NCBI GenBank assembly: GCA_950295325.1
Contig: OX485804.1
Coordinates: 36,952,001-37,016,000, forward strand
Source: Polytrichum commune
Lineage: Eukaryota; Streptophyta; Polytrichopsida; Polytrichales; Polytrichaceae
Length of the DNA stretch: 64,000 nucleotides
Direction: 5' to 3'
Below the pieces are notes generated by a model. That model did no database searches. It was not told where the DNA came from and saw only the letters and a list, made by a program, of their open reading frames with translations. Position numbers and translations under genes: made by a program. Positions within the stretch are counted from its first letter, which is position 1; the number at the start of each line of letters is the position of its first letter. Shown here piece after piece: positions 22,201-35,600 of the stretch.

Positions 22201-25200
22201 TTGGCCTTCACCTTCACTATGAGTTGAGGTGTTACCCACCACATCCACTGGCAGCGTATTGGAGGTTCCCACGCGATCCACCGGGGACTGATCTTGGAGG
22301 TCGCACGGAGATTTGGGGAGGTTGCGATGCACGTCCTGGTTGTTCGCCGTCGTCTTGGGTTTGCTCACGCTCGTCTTCGACTCTAGCTTATTCATGATCG
22401 AGGTCACCATAGCTGCTAAGGTACCCAACGTTACATTCACATCTTTTAACGCTTGTTCGTTGTTTTGGGATGTCATTACCATGCTGGCCATTTGACGCTT
22501 GAATTCAGCCTGGTTGTTCTCCACAGCAGAGAGGCGGGCTGACACCCTCCCGGAAATTGCTTGCTGTGCAATAAGAACACAACCCACTTCATTATGCAAA
22601 CAAACTCTAGTTGGGGTCTGGTTTAGGCTCTCCCATATACATACATCTAACTTCTCACATTGAACAAGATAAACATGCCAATACCTCTCCCCAGTGTCAC
22701 ATAAATAAGTCAATATTACAACACCAAGACGTATAGATTGTTGCTGCAACTTAATTACGACACATAGACTTGTCACTAAAAGTGCAGCCTGAGAAAAAAA
22801 TGACTGGAGCCAACTAGATAATGACAAAAAAAGGATTGTATCTATCAAGCATCTCTTCCTGGTTCACATTTCGGTTACAATAGTATACACCATATTTCTA
22901 CACATATTGATACTTGCAACTGCTCACTTTTTATTCACTAACAACTTGAATTCCTATTACACCCTCTCATATGAAATTAACAAAGCAACTAACATGAACA
23001 AATGCCGCGCTTGACTGTTTCAATTGTCACAAACTGCAGTCAAATGTGTGGCTAAGTGTTTTGAGGCCATTCATGCATGTTGCCGGATATGTACATAGTA
23101 GCAGCATGGGATACTTACGAGGTCTAACAATTCAGGTTCCCAAACTAAAGTGAAAATAAGATAACATATGGACCCCTGTATTGCAATGCTATGTGGTGAG
23201 GTGTGGATCTATGAACAGACACATGAAAACCATGTCCCTAAAAGACACCGAACTATTGAGGAAAAAATTTGCTAGCCACAAGGAAACTTACTAATCATTG
23301 AGACTTGGGGGAAATTGCAGGGCTACATGACCACTTAACTAGCACGGCCATCTTCACTTTCTCAATTCGAATGACCAACTCGTACGAGCTTCAAACATTG
23401 TGGAGCAAATGGTACACCCATGACTTACTGTTGCGACTCACCTCACATTTATCCTTCTTTCAGGTCGTATAACACATGGGTGCAGAGAGGGTAGCTGCAC
23501 AGTCAAAGTGTCTACTAAAATACATAAAATCTCACATTTCAAGTACACCAGACTAGAAGACTCGGCGAGTGACATGGAGTTCACTTATGACCCATAACCT
23601 AAAGCAACTTAATTGACATTGGTTGAGTTATCATCTCGCCGCCCCTCTACACAACTCTTTCAAATCTATCCTCACATTACCCTTAATGAACTTTTACAAA
23701 ACAACATTGAGCAAGAAGACATGAAATTGAGCCCAGTGGCCCTACCCCGCTCAAGAATGCAACGTTTGCATGTCAATCTCTCACATGCAAACATAAGTTC
23801 CACAAAGTGAGGAAGTATAAATATTTCTTGCAATCATCAAACAAAGTTTGGCCTTTAACCCCTAGCCGCATACCACATGAGTAATCAGTGGCCCTGAGTG
23901 TGCCATACTAGATGTACCTATAATAGCGTGTCTTAGTTTACACCCATTTCAATATGTGCTAACTTGCTACTACATGTTACTCCTACATATTGTACAATTG
24001 ATTCAATCTTCAGATACTTCAAGCTATAGGTACTTAAACCGCTTTTAATATGTATTATTGGGTTCAATTTGGAGATGTTGGAGCTATATTTGGCACTCTC
24101 ACCCTAACTAGTCAACGTGTATCCAACCATTAGTTATGTGGGTACAATCAAAACTACAAACGCCTGGTAATGTACCTAATATGGTGTATGCCTAATATCC
24201 CCAACAAGTAGGGGAGTCAATTTAGAGTAGGTTCACGGGATTGAGACTATATCTGAGCATCACTTAACACAGAGGATTCATAATATACAATATGTCTCAA
24301 TGGTGATGAGATTTCAATGGCATGCATTTAGCTATAGATCACGTAACACAAGCCCAAATCTCTTCTTCTTCTTTAATTGGTCTTTTTAGCATTTATGGTG
24401 TTCCCAATTGACCATTCATGAATTAGTTTATTTTAGGTGGGTTTACTCTTAACCTTCGAACACAGAAGAGGAAAAAGTACCTTAAACTTCTCCCTACAAT
24501 GTCTTCGTGCCCATGATGGGCCTCCTTGACCCTTGATACATTAACAATCAAAATCTTCATACATGGGAGAGAGGGAATTATTGTTTATGACTGTACCTTT
24601 CATTCATCCAACATAAAAGGTATGATATACTTGGTATTACTTTTAAATGTTCTGTGACATTGGAATTAGCCTCAAATGACCCAAGTTAATAGAGACATAG
24701 AGGATTACGATACTTTAGCCACAAACTTTTCGATGGTCCAGATTTTTACTGGACGAATAAGAGGTCCACTCGTATGCAACAGTGCCCTCATGGTTGTTAA
24801 AGAGACACGCCTAACTCCAACACAACAATATTTAATCACCTGGCATTTGAGTGGTATGTTTCTGATCCTACAAGAAGTGGGTGTAGAGATAGAAGTGTCC
24901 AACTTACGCACACCTACCTTACATGAGGCTTAGACATGTGTAACGTATTGATTCTAAAGGGGGTTTTCAAATTATGTTTTGCAATCAATTTTATTGTAAG
25001 ATAGGATGAGAAGCATGACATGGGAGTGTTACTGGAACCATTTTATGAATAACGACTGCGACACGCTTCCTACCATCACATTAGACTTTCAACTTTCAAC
25101 TTTCCTGGTTCCGAGTTAGAGTTGCTAAAAATTATGACCAGACCATTGCGTCATTAGCGAACTAGGAGGTCCAAATAATGCAGTCACCTGCAGATTATAC

Positions 25201-28200
25201 GCTCTCCACTTACTTCCTTATCAGCGAAAGTCTAAGTCATCACTGGCTACATTCAATAGGTTATGTTGTAATTAACTGTACATTACCCAAGAACAGATTC
25301 CTAAGGGCTAGAGTCCAAAAGCCTGCTCACCCGAAGTACTATTTGATGTCCTCTCATTTATATGAGGGTACTTAAAGAACCAATTTGCTCTCTACTTGAA
25401 GTTAGAGATTATTCCGCCTAATTATGTGTTGGCATCCCCATGGCATTCCTCCCATTCATCTACATTAGGACACAACAATGACTGTAAGGACCTACACAAA
25501 CTGCAAGGCTTATGGCTGAATGCTATCTACGCTTGTAAGACTCCACGTCAACTGATTTTACCCTCAGACACCAAAAACCACACATTTCAACTACACTTGG
25601 ACACAGGTCCATAAGTATACAAATCGTAGCACATTTAATTAGAAGGCAGATTACTCACAGAGGTGCATGCCCTTGTCTGCTCCGATTCTTGCAAGTCCTC
25701 AGCTATCTCGGTGATCCCGGGACTCCTCTGTCTTTTCTTCTTCTGGAATCAAAAACATGCGGACGTTCATTAGGAAGCTTTTCAGTCATAACAATTTTTA
25801 CTTAACAATGACTTAAATGAATGTATGAAGTTACAAGTGCACGTAAGTTCAGGTTGACACTCACCAACAAGGCTTCTTTGCCGGCTTTGCCAGCCCTCCC
25901 AACGTTGGACTGATTCTTTACGGCCTTCCTCGCATTCGCCATTCTCAAAGCCTTTTGCTCAGTTTCGGGATTCGTCCAATACTCGCAGAGACGTGCCCAT
26001 TGATCCGGCTCAATGAAAACCGGGCACTCTTTCTTGCCACCCAAAAACCATGCCTTCATTTTTGACCTCTCGGTCTTCATCTGCCTTTTCACTGCATTCT
26101 TGAAACCCCTGTCGGATAGGGGGTTCCCCACATATTCAAACTCCTTGTCCAATGCAACCCTTAGTCTCTCAACGCTGGAGGGAGTTTGGTCCTTCCACGA
26201 AACGCAGCTCACGTCTAGTATCCTAGGTACCAGGGTGCGTAATGCTTCGTCAAACTCATTCTTCCCTTCACAACCTCCATCTATTCCTCCACCCGCCTTG
26301 ACCCTCACCTTCTGCGGTTTCTGTCCGGTGGCACGCCTTGCATCCATGGCTTCTTCCACTTCTTTCTTGTGCGCTCTCCTTGCTGCCCTAGCCTCGCTCT
26401 CCGACTTCATCGGGGGCCCTTCATGTTGTGGAGCCGCTGTCGCTTGGGGAGGCTGCATCCACGGAGCGGGGTATTGTTGTGGCGGCATCCACGGGTTGGG
26501 TTGTCCCATCATCCACTGCTGTTGCTGTGTATTCTGGGGTCCCATCCATGGTTGTTGCATCCACGGTGCAGTGTTCAGGGGAGCAACTTCTGGTTGCGGA
26601 GGGGCCATGGTTTTAGGGGGAGATACGTGTGCCTTCTGACCAAACACGAGCACGAGAACAACAACACAATTGGGCGCATGTCAGGTCTAGTAAATGGCCA
26701 TATAAATAGTTAAATTTTGGGTAGAATCAATGTTGAATATAATCATTAAGTTATTGTTGAGACAATACTGCAAAGACATGCAAACCTCAAGGGTATGTAT
26801 GAACACTGACTCAACATTAACCCAATGCTCTATTGCTTTTGGAGATGCATAAATAAAAAGTTATTCTCAGTTGTAATACCCAAAAAGAAGACATTCATTA
26901 AAATAGAAATGGCCATATTTTTAATTTTTAATATATTGACATATGTTAACATGCTCGCATGGCCGAATCTTATGTTTATGTAATTTTTGCATCAATATAC
27001 TGGAATTTATATGTTGTGATATTACCCGTAGAATACCCTGGAGTTTATACCTTACTCATAAATAACAATTCAAATTCACAATTATAGTGACCACTCGATC
27101 ACATAATACGAGAAACATTATAGTCACCAATCATTCTAATCCGGTTCGTATCATTTTCTTCCTCTGAACATGAGAACAGGGAATTTACCTTCTTAGGCGG
27201 GCTCTTAAATATTTGTCGGGACCGCCTTTTTGTCGCACTTGACCCGAGCCGATCCCCAGTTCCGTGTCGCAGCGAATGGACATCTTCGTCTTCTTCCTCA
27301 TCTGCAAACAAATGAACATCCACACAGTCAGTTGCGTGCGGATGGGTGTAGGGTCAATCAATGTAGACCAATTTAGTATTCGAAATTATGAGCAAAAGAC
27401 CAGGCGAAAAGTACCGAAATTGGAGCCACTAGAATCCCCCATTCCTGTTCAATCAGAAATTGCAACTTGGTTTAGGGTAGTCGTTCCAATCAGAACAGCT
27501 CTAGTGCCCAGCAAAAGAAAAAATGTTAGTCTTAGGTCACCCAGCCTCTGCCATCTTTGTGTGATTTTTGCTTCAAACGAATACGCAATTCACCTATATA
27601 ACAAATATTCAGATTATGTAGGTACAGCTGAAGGAAGATAGAAATACTCCACATGAAAATGAACACCAATTAATCAAACAATTGATCTCTACTTCATACA
27701 ACAAGAGGACAATGCATTAAATGTATTCAACATCACACTCACTGACATGGCCATGTGAACTTACAAACTCATACCAAGCCAGGAGTTTTGGGTTGCAAAC
27801 AAAATGACAATTAGAAACCAAAGTGCTACCTTACTTGCTGGTGATAGTGCTTTTAATATGGTCTTCGATAAAAAGTAGTGTAGGCCCTTGTGTGGACTCT
27901 ACTCAATTAACCACCTATATTAGAGTGGTACGTGGCAAAGCTGAAAGAGAGAATAAAGAGCAAGTACACAACCTGACTGATATTTAAGTGATGCACAAAC
28001 CATTTCATTCTACCAGGATGATTATTATTAAATCACACAAGTTCCAGATTCAAAACCTCACATGGTTTTTTTCCATTTGTATATTAGATTTACCTAGATA
28101 GTTTAGGGTTTAGGGTATTGTATTCAGGTGCCAACTTAAAGACTTGTTTACCCAGCAAAACTGGTTGTTGCTCTTAGTCGACATGCTATTGTAATACTAG

Positions 28201-30930
28201 CACACAATGACTGGTAAAGGATTGATAGGTCTACACATTCAACTACACTATGACTGGTAAGGTCCTGGACATAACTACACAATGACACAATTACTGGAGA
28301 TAATTTAGGAAACTCACCTGGGCTGGGAACATAAACACCTGAACGTAGAAGGTTGATAACCCTCACCTGGGCTGTACTCGTCAAAAGTCTTTGTGTCAGC
28401 CGATTCTTCCTCCCGGTCCATGTCACTAAGATCTCTCCGCTCTTCCACTGTTGCGGGTTTAGGCAATGTTCTTTGGCTGCGTCGTGTAGGCAAAGATGGG
28501 CCCTCCTTCATAGACATCGAAGATGACTTGAGCGCGCTGAAGCTGTGACGTCTGCACTTGGATACAAGGGATTCCCACAGTCAAACTTCAACAAATCAAC
28601 CCCACTCGTCATCTTGAGCCCCATTCGAATTTAAGTTAACATACAAAGAGCTTTGCTGCAGATATTCAGATTATTATATGTTATTTTAACAACTTCTTGA
28701 CCTCGGCAAAATACTACTGTAGGGCATGACTAGCTAGATTTGATTTCAGAATGCGGGGCAATATCAAATACATTCACAATGACCTTCTGTTGCCTTTATG
28801 TAGAGAGTTGCTAAAGCGCACATCACAAATGCATTCAACCAGCCTCTAGTGAATTGGAGATTCAAATTTAAGTTGAGGTGAGCATAAATAAACCCATCAC
28901 AAGAACAGACTCAAGCACAATTAACAAAGAAATAAGACTACATGCAACCTAATTATGTGTTTCCAAACTTCAACAAATTACGGCCATGACCTGAATTCAC
29001 CATCAATGACCTAGCCAAAACATAACAAGGATGACTCATAAGAAACCCTAAACCCATTGCATAGCTTTAAAATACACACACACACAACATATGGGTTGTT
29101 TTAAGAGCAGAAGATCAGTGAGAATATATTTCGAAAGAGTGCCATCGTGACAAAGCCTCTCACTTCAATGAAAATCATCACACGATATATCAAGCCACTT
29201 CAAATCACAATATTAAAACAAAGAAAATTGGAGGCAGATAGAAACAGCACTTACGGCACATTTTGTGAACAACTCCTTCACAAGGTGTGCCCTTGTGCAA
29301 AAAGAGCTTCAATTGACATTTCTCCTTCATAAGCTGTGGACTTTGTTGATGCATGGGAAATGAAGCTACAATATGCTAAGGATATGTTACTAAGGCCTCA
29401 TCAATCAGAAATTTCAAACAAGGAAAACAGGAGAGATCCGACAAAACCCTAAAGTAGGAAAACCCAAAACCAAAAAATGAGATTTATTGGAAAAGCCCAA
29501 AAATGAAACCCCCAATCCTTATGAAAGAAGGGAATCTGAGTCAGTTTTTGTCTGCTCCTGAAAGTGCGGCACATTTAGTTACAAGTAATGCAGACCATTA
29601 CCACTAATGAAAGGATTTGACCCACCCACCAACAAACATGACTAGATTTGTCCCCCACCCACACTAGTGAGGAAAAAATGAAACCCTCACCCACAAACAT
29701 GATCAGATTTAACCCCTAAACCAAAAAATGAATCCCCCACCCACAAACCTCATCCAGCAACTCACCTGGCAATTAATGTAGAAGGTAACCCACAAACTCC
29801 GCATCAAACCCTCACCCATTAAGGCACCAGGTTTGAGCTAAACTCTAAAGAACACTCACTAACACTAAACCCATCCCCCAAGAAGACCCTAGTGCGCCCT
29901 AAACCCTAAACCCACATCCCTCAACAAAAGCCGAATCAAACCCTCACCCAGTAAGGTACCAGATTTGAGCCAAACAAAGTTTCAATCAAACCCTCAACAC
30001 AATTTCAAACCCTCACCCATCAAATAAACCAGATTTGTGATAACATTTGGTTTGTCCCCCAACAAAGTGCTGGTCAAACCCTCACCCATAAAGACGAACA
30101 ATTTGACCCTACATCTAACTACACAAACACAACACATTTTACAAACCATATCCAACCCTGAACCACATATTTCGCCGAAACAAACCCAACTTCATCAAAC
30201 CCGGGAGAGTGCTTACCACAATGTCGCGGACCTAAACTCCAACAACCCGAACCTGGAAAGAGTTTCGAAACCCTACCCCCGAGCCATGCGGGAGAGACCC
30301 CATCCCCTCTACAAGGTCTCAGATGTGTTGACCACATCTGAGCCGTTGATTCCTATGGCTGAGATTGCGCCACGTGCTGCGAAGTGACCCTGCACACCCA
30401 AGAGACCCGTTGTCCACAAGCATTCCCCGACATTGGCGGCTCCCCGAGATTCCCAGAGCAGCGACCTTCTTTTCCCTTTACCCTCGGATTTACCCTCTAA
30501 GTTTACCCAGCGAGCTTCGTCTTGGATTTTTTCCAGCGGAAGTTACCCATCAATTTGACCCCGGAGCAACACGTCAACCCGGATTTTACCCTCGGATCTA
30601 CCCTCTGAGTTTACAGCACGATTTTACTTCCGGATTTTACCTTCCGGAATTTACCCACGGATTTTACCTTCCGGAAGTTACCCACGGATTTTACCCCGGA
30701 GCAACAAGACAACACTCTCATCCCTAGACGAAAATTCAGGCCTCAAAAACAAAGGTAAGAGATACTCACAAAGTCATTGATGCTTGTTCCATTGGCCTCA
30801 TCAGCTCCTTTAGTTTGGCGACGCGTTTGTCACGCTCCAGTTCATATTCACACTTGTCCACGTCGCCATTGTCGTCTTGAGCACCGCTAATGCTACCACA
30901 TTGGCCAACTCCTCCCTTGGTACAGGGCAT
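19278..30930 (-). CDS. TNPA/TNP1-type CACTA accessory transposase with FCP1-like insert
   Basis: Supported exons, with matching phases from exon 1 to 6: 30930-30770 (MPCTKGGVG.., ending in a basic helix YELERDKRVAKLKELM), 28551-28367 (RRSQR, acidic), 27301-27189, 26635-25865, 25742-25659, and 22563-19951 (interrupted by a solo LTR). The last exon is 19547-19278. Exon 4 has a Trp/Met/Gln/Pro-rich start (PWMQQPWMGPQ) and then the Ptta/En/Spm-type region around MKAWFLGGKKECPVFIEPDQWARLCEYW. The last exon (GQCVHLMSPKNKRRKVATGK..) resembles the TNP1/En/Spm C-terminal domain. Between them exon 6 holds an extended Ser/Gly-rich linker and an FCP1-like region. The joint from 19951 to the last exon is unresolved, as a small exon near 19861-19767 does not fit in phase. 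The product is presumed to bind the subterminal repeats. Confidence 0.7.
19951..20730 (-). pseudogene. FCP1/NIF-like (HAD-fold) phosphatase-like domain inside TNPA gene
   Basis: Part of exon 6 of the minus-strand CACTA gene. It shows, in order, LLIFNFHGTLLDT (20628-20590), YRPWMVEFLGMCFKFFKVAFWGRKSIKY, GKPLTKVW, TVMIDHHVP (Asp near 20244), NPPWNVIAPP, and LWPALQRLYAHKDVASF. This is the motif series of the plant FCP1-homology/NIF family. The catalytic DxDx(T/V) is NFHGT and the IDD(S) is IDHH, so three of the four acids are gone and phosphatase activity is not expected. A G12 run at 20184-20195 sits at a frame change: the C-terminal part continues in another frame. This is either a real slippage frameshift or a length error in the homopolymer. 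Confidence 0.65.
20731..21703 (+). mobile_element. Solo LTR, TGTCGC family, copy 2
   Basis: 973 bp, from TGTCGCAACC to GCGACA, with a perfect duplication CCTAT (20726-20730, 21704-21708). It is homologous to 8071-9006. It is inserted in exon 6 of the CACTA minus-strand gene; removing it and one duplication restores the frame exactly at SPSKI/GDTGADD. Confidence 0.87.
22564..25658. other. Large intron of the TNPA-like gene
   Basis: About 3.1 kb bounded by a GTGAGTAATC donor and a TTGCACAG acceptor on the minus strand. The sequence is AT-rich, without long ORFs or recognisable repeats. Confidence 0.55.
28552..30769. other. First intron of the TNPA-like gene with simple repeats
   Basis: Bounded by GTGAGTATC and AAGTGCAG on the minus strand. 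About 29540-30110 holds loosely repeated AAACCCTCACCCA..CCAGATTTGA units and two AAACCCTAA-type boxes. About 30475-30700 holds GGATTTTACCCTCGGATTTA-like units. The open frames over these repeats look accidental. Confidence 0.5.
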
Positions 30931-31099
30931 TGTCGAATGTGAGGGTGTAGGTAGCTTGGTTTTGTTTACTCAAAACAGCTTACCGTATTGGAGTGTGGTG
31001 TAATCATCTCAACGCTGAAATACGGCATTGCGACGGAGTGCATGCTATTTACGGGCGGGGCTCTAACGGATACATGGACGACGTTTAGGGTTTAGGGCT

Positions 31100-31190
31100 C
31101 CAGAGGGTTCCAATTTGAATAACGACTAAGTAACGACTCAGTAACGACTTAGTAACGTCTAACTAACGACTAAGGAGAAATTGTTTCGCG
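31100..31190. repeat. TAACGACT array between the divergent CACTA genes
   Basis: Five TAACGACT(AA/CA/TA)G units within 60 bp, the same word family as in the subterminal arrays. It lies ~170 bp upstream of the minus-strand start codon, so it may be a regulatory site for the element's own protein. Confidence 0.5.
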
Positions 31191-31418
31191 ACTGGGAAGT
31201 CAAGCTTCATTGACTAGGGAATGACTACTGAATGACATGCTTATGACCCAACCCTATAAACTCATTTAATATGTTCTGACATTGTTGTCTGGATCACCTC
31301 TGGCCCAAGACTTTAGCATAGCCCCCTTTCTTATTAGTCGGATAATCTCGGCAGGTTAGAGCTAGGATTGGAAGTTGTCAGCATGGTTAAAAGTTAAAAG
31401 TTATTAACTACTTCTCTG

Positions 31419-32600
31419 CCCCCCCCCCCCCCGCAATTAGTGATGAATGCAAACTATTGAGGAGTGTGGACTCACCTATTGTTAATTTTGTGCAATTCCA
31501 GTAGAGATCCTAGTGCACAATTACTTGAGATCGTGGTGTTTCCAAGCCCACATGGATACGTGTAGATGTCCTTCCACAATTTTGTGTAATGTTTTGAGTT
31601 ACATTTCAGGAGATGCATGTAGTATGAGCATAGATCCTACAACTTGATTCAAGGGATGCAATCATCTCACAGTAATCTGTGATTGGCATACCACAATAAG
31701 GGGGCATATACCCTCTGACCAAGTATTCAAGGTTGATGACTAGTTAATGACTAGCTAATGACTAGTTAATGCCTGGTTACATTTGAACGACTAGTGTGCG
31801 ACTAGTCTACGACCAGTTTATGACAGATGAACAACCATGAAATGGGTGGATACAACTATGTTTAGGGGCCTGATATTAGAGTAGCTAATACGCGATGTCA
31901 TTGGACCTAACATATTTTCTCTTATTTTTGGGATAAGGGCTTTTTACAAACTCATGTAATAAGATTGAAAGAACACCATGATGTATTTGCCCTTTATGCG
32001 TGGACAAATGGGGGTGATTTGTAGATGCCGCGTGTGTGTTCCAAGATCAGGAAGCCCTGTGACTGCTTATGTCAAGATTGTGGCCGTGATAGGTGGGGCT
32101 GCCTTAAACCACCTTGCATATGTCCGTTGCGGTTGAAGGGAACGTTAGGATTGGATTTTGCCGTGCGCAAACAACGATTAAAGTGCAAGTGCCGCTGGAA
32201 GAACGGACCGGTGCTACCACAGTGGATGTGCAAGTGTAAAGTGAGGGCGACTTGATTTTTGGTAAATGCCTATCAGATCTCTGCGTAAATACTTCTTGGT
32301 CCCCCCTCCCCCCCGAAATTAGTGATGAATGCAAATCATTGAGGAGTGTGGACTCGCCTAATGTCCATAGTTGTGCATAACCAGTAGAGAACGTAGTCTA
32401 CAAGTTGAATGATTAGTGAATGACTAGTAAATGACACACATATAACTAGTGCACGACTGCACACATGTCTGGTTACCTCTGAACGACTAGTGTGCGACTA
32501 GTCAACGACCAGTTTATGACAGATGAAATGGATGGATACAACTATGTTTAGGGGCCTGATATTAAAGTGGCTAATATGTGCATAGTGGTAAGCTTGCAGG
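31419..32600. repeat. Direct duplication in the CACTA intergenic region
   Basis: Blocks near 31419-31480 (C-run, ATTAGTGATGAATGCAAA..GAGGAGTGTGGACTC) and 31800-31890 (GGATACAACTATGTTTAGGG) recur at 32300-32365 and 32533-32575. The second unit is shorter and leads straight into the TNP2 first exon; the first unit leads to the Cys-rich ORF. The C14 run at 31419-31432 is a likely assembly-sensitive spot. Confidence 0.6.
32025..32255 (+). CDS. Cys-rich 76-aa ORF in CACTA
   Basis: It begins MPRVCSKIRKPCDCLCQDCG and contains 12 Cys, mostly paired as CxC or CxxC (CICP, KCKCRW, MCKCK), with many Lys and Arg. It lies between the two divergent transposase genes, on the TNP2 strand, and begins directly after a TTGTAG that could be an acceptor. 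It could be an independent small metal-binding protein, a 5' exon of TNP2, or chance. I recognise no family. Confidence 0.35.
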   Translation: MPRVCSKIRKPCDCLCQDCGRDRWGCLKPPCICPLRLKGTLGLDFAVRKQRLKCKCRWKNGPVLPQWMCKCKVRAT

Positions 32601-32604
32601 TTAC

Positions 32605-35600
32605 ATGGACTCTCGAAGACTCCCTATTAGTGACAGGAGACGGCAACAACTTCGAGACGACCGTCTGTGGATCCGGGAGCAAGAGAGGGCCAGATTGTAT
32701 GGCTTGAGACGAATTCATTGCCCATGCGCCAAATGCAAAGGACGAACCCAATGCTCTATTGCGAAAGTGAAGGACCATCTAATCCGAAATGGGAGGGAAC
32801 CCAGCTTCAGAGTGTGGAGGGGACCTGGGGAGAGGGACGGCTCCGATGAGGAGTGGGAACAAGAGCTTCGGAGACCCCCGGGAGCACATGGAGGACAGAT
32901 TGACGAAGGGTTGGATATGCACGCGATGGTTGAGGACGCATTCACAGAAATTGATGAGGCACAAGCCCCCCCCCCCCCCACTACATTGGAAGATCAGTTG
33001 GAGGACATAGTAATGGGTGCCTTCACAGTCGTCGATGACCTTGCCCATGATGACCACGAATTTTCTAACGATGAGGTAGAGGACGAGGTTTTGGGGGGAA
33101 TTGAAGGTGGCATTGCAGAGGAGGACAATTATGGCGATCCGCGCGAGTTGGAAACAGCAATTGAGGAGTTGTACCATGGCGCAAAGTCTTCGGTGTTGGC
33201 CGCAACGATATTAATAATGACATTGTGTACGGTCCATGGTGTGAGCAACAAGTTTGCGGACCAGCTATTCACCCTCTTCCGCGAACACCTACTACCCAGT
33301 GAGAATATGCTACCGAAAAACCTTCATGCTGCAAAAGGCTTGATTTCAAAATTAGGATTGAACTACAATACAATTCATGCATGCCAAGGAGGATGTGTAT
33401 TATTTAGAGGGCAATATGAAGGTGCAACTCATTGTCCAAAGTGTAAGAAACCACGTTACAAAGACGAGGCCAATAAACGGAGGCCTTGGAAAGTACTTAG
33501 ACACTTTCCTCTAATTCCAAGACTAAGGCGTATGTTCCGTACACCCACAATATCGGAACTCATGGTGTGGCATGCAAAGAACACAAGCAGTGATGGATTG
33601 GTAAGACATCCTTGTGATTCCAAGGCATGGAAGCACGTACATGAAAACGTAGATTATAGTTTTGGCCAAGAAGACCGCAACATTCACTTAGGAATGGCAG
33701 CCGATGGAGTAAACCCTTTCAAGTTGCAACGTACAAGCTGGAGTACATGGCCGGTAATGTTGTTAAATTACAACATACCCCCATGGTTGACTACGAAGAA
33801 ATTTTTCATTATGTTGGCATTGCTAATCCCAGGAAAACAGTCGGTGACATCTCAATTCTTCGATGTGTACTTGGAACCATTGGTAGAGGAGTTGATCCAA
33901 CTATGGAAGGGTGTGGATGCTTATGATGTGCTCAAAGAGGTGGGGTCAAGGGCCTTCAAACTTAGAGCTATTTTGTTGTGGACCATACACGATTTTCCCG
34001 GTTATGGGACAGTTGCAGGTGTTGCTCATCAGGGCTATGCGGCATGTCCTGTGTGTGGCCCTCATTTTAAAGGTGAACATTCTATCGAACTTGGAAAGCA
34101 AACCTATACAGACACAAGGAGGTGGCTTGCCCATGACGATCCGTGGAGATCACCGGAAATGAAAGACCACTTCAATGGACGTATGGAGCTTCGCGGTAAG
34201 CCCAATGTGGTTAATGCAAATGAGCAAGTACAGCGAGCCACCGAGTATCAAACCTGGTTGGATGCAGGCAACAAAGATGGCACCGCTGGAGACCCCTCCA
34301 AAACACACGGCGTGAAAAGGAGGAGCATCTTACACAACCTGCCTTATTGGAAGGTATATGTTCCAGCTGCTTTGACTCAATTGTTGTATGCATCCTCAGA
34401 GGGCACGACATGTCCAACTTAAAAAAGACTAAAAAACGACTGAATGTGCTCATAGATGGCATAGACTAGTGCACGTATCAGAAGCATTTAGTTGATCAGT
34501 AGTAGCATAACAGTCGTTTAACATACACATGGACACATGTCCATTAAGATAGTCGTTTGAAAGTCATTTACCATACATATGTTCGTAGTCGTAGTCATAA
34601 ACGCCAGTCGTAATCGTAGTCGTTATTGGACGAGTTTCCATTGGCTTTATTCACTAACTAGTATATGACTCTATTTCCAGGATCTGCTCATACGATACAC
34701 TCTAGATGTTATGCATTGTGAGGCAAATTTTTCGAAGAACATATTGAAGACCGTCACAGGACACAAGGACACAGTAAAGGTCCGCCGGGACCTGCAACGC
34801 AGAGGCATCAGGCCGCATTTGTGGCTCATTCCCCACCCAAGGAAAAATGGCAAAATGTTGAAACCGGCGGCCCCGTATGTGTTGACAAGCGAAGAGTTTG
34901 AAGTATTTGCCGGTGTTATCGAGAACCTGAAGATACCATCAGGACATGTTTCCAACATGGCTCAGTACGTAAGGAAGAGGACGTTCGGGGGTTTAAAGTC
35001 GCATGACTACCATGTGCTTATGCAGCAAATCATGCCGCTAGCCCTACGAGGTCTTTTACAACGAGGTCCACGCATGGCGGTGATGAGGATTTCGAAAGTG
35101 TTTCGAAGGATATGTGGGAGTGTTTGGAACCCATTGGAGTTTGACGCTCTTCAGGCGGACGTCGCACGGAGCATGGCACTTCTGGAAATTCATTTCCCTC
35201 CCTCATTTTTTGACATTATGACGCATTTATTGTATCACCTTGTCGATGAGTTGGACATGTGTGGTCCGGTCTCCACTCGGTGGATGTATCCTATTGAAAG
35301 ATACATGAAAACCCTAAAGCATTATGTTCGGAACATGGCAACACCGGAGGCATGTATGGCGGAGGGTTACGCGAGGGATGAATGCCTAGGTTTCATCACG
35401 GAATATCTACACAAGTTTGAAGTGGTTGACCGTCGAGTATGGGATGCAAATGAGGAGTACGGAGATGCAGAGGAGGTGCTAGAAGGGGCAGGAACAAAGT
35501 ACTTGATGACACCAGCATTGAGAGATGTAGCCCACTAATATGCTTTGACAAATTTATCCATCATGGCACCTTTGCATAGGTGAGTGTGACCGTGTTTTTT

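Noticed and set aside
26013-26639. 208-aa plus-strand ORF rich in Cys and Gly
   Set aside because: It is the antisense of TNPA exon 4; the minus strand has splice sites and domain similarity, and the plus strand has none.
28100-28125. Telomere-like TTTAGGG repeats (also AAACCCTAAACCC near 29900 and 31085)
   Set aside because: Only two units each, inside introns or promoters of the CACTA genes. This is telo-box scale, not an interstitial telomere array.
30365-30727. 120-aa ORF with repeated FYPRIYPLSL words
   Set aside because: It reads through simple repeats in the first intron of the minus-strand gene; the repetition is at DNA level.
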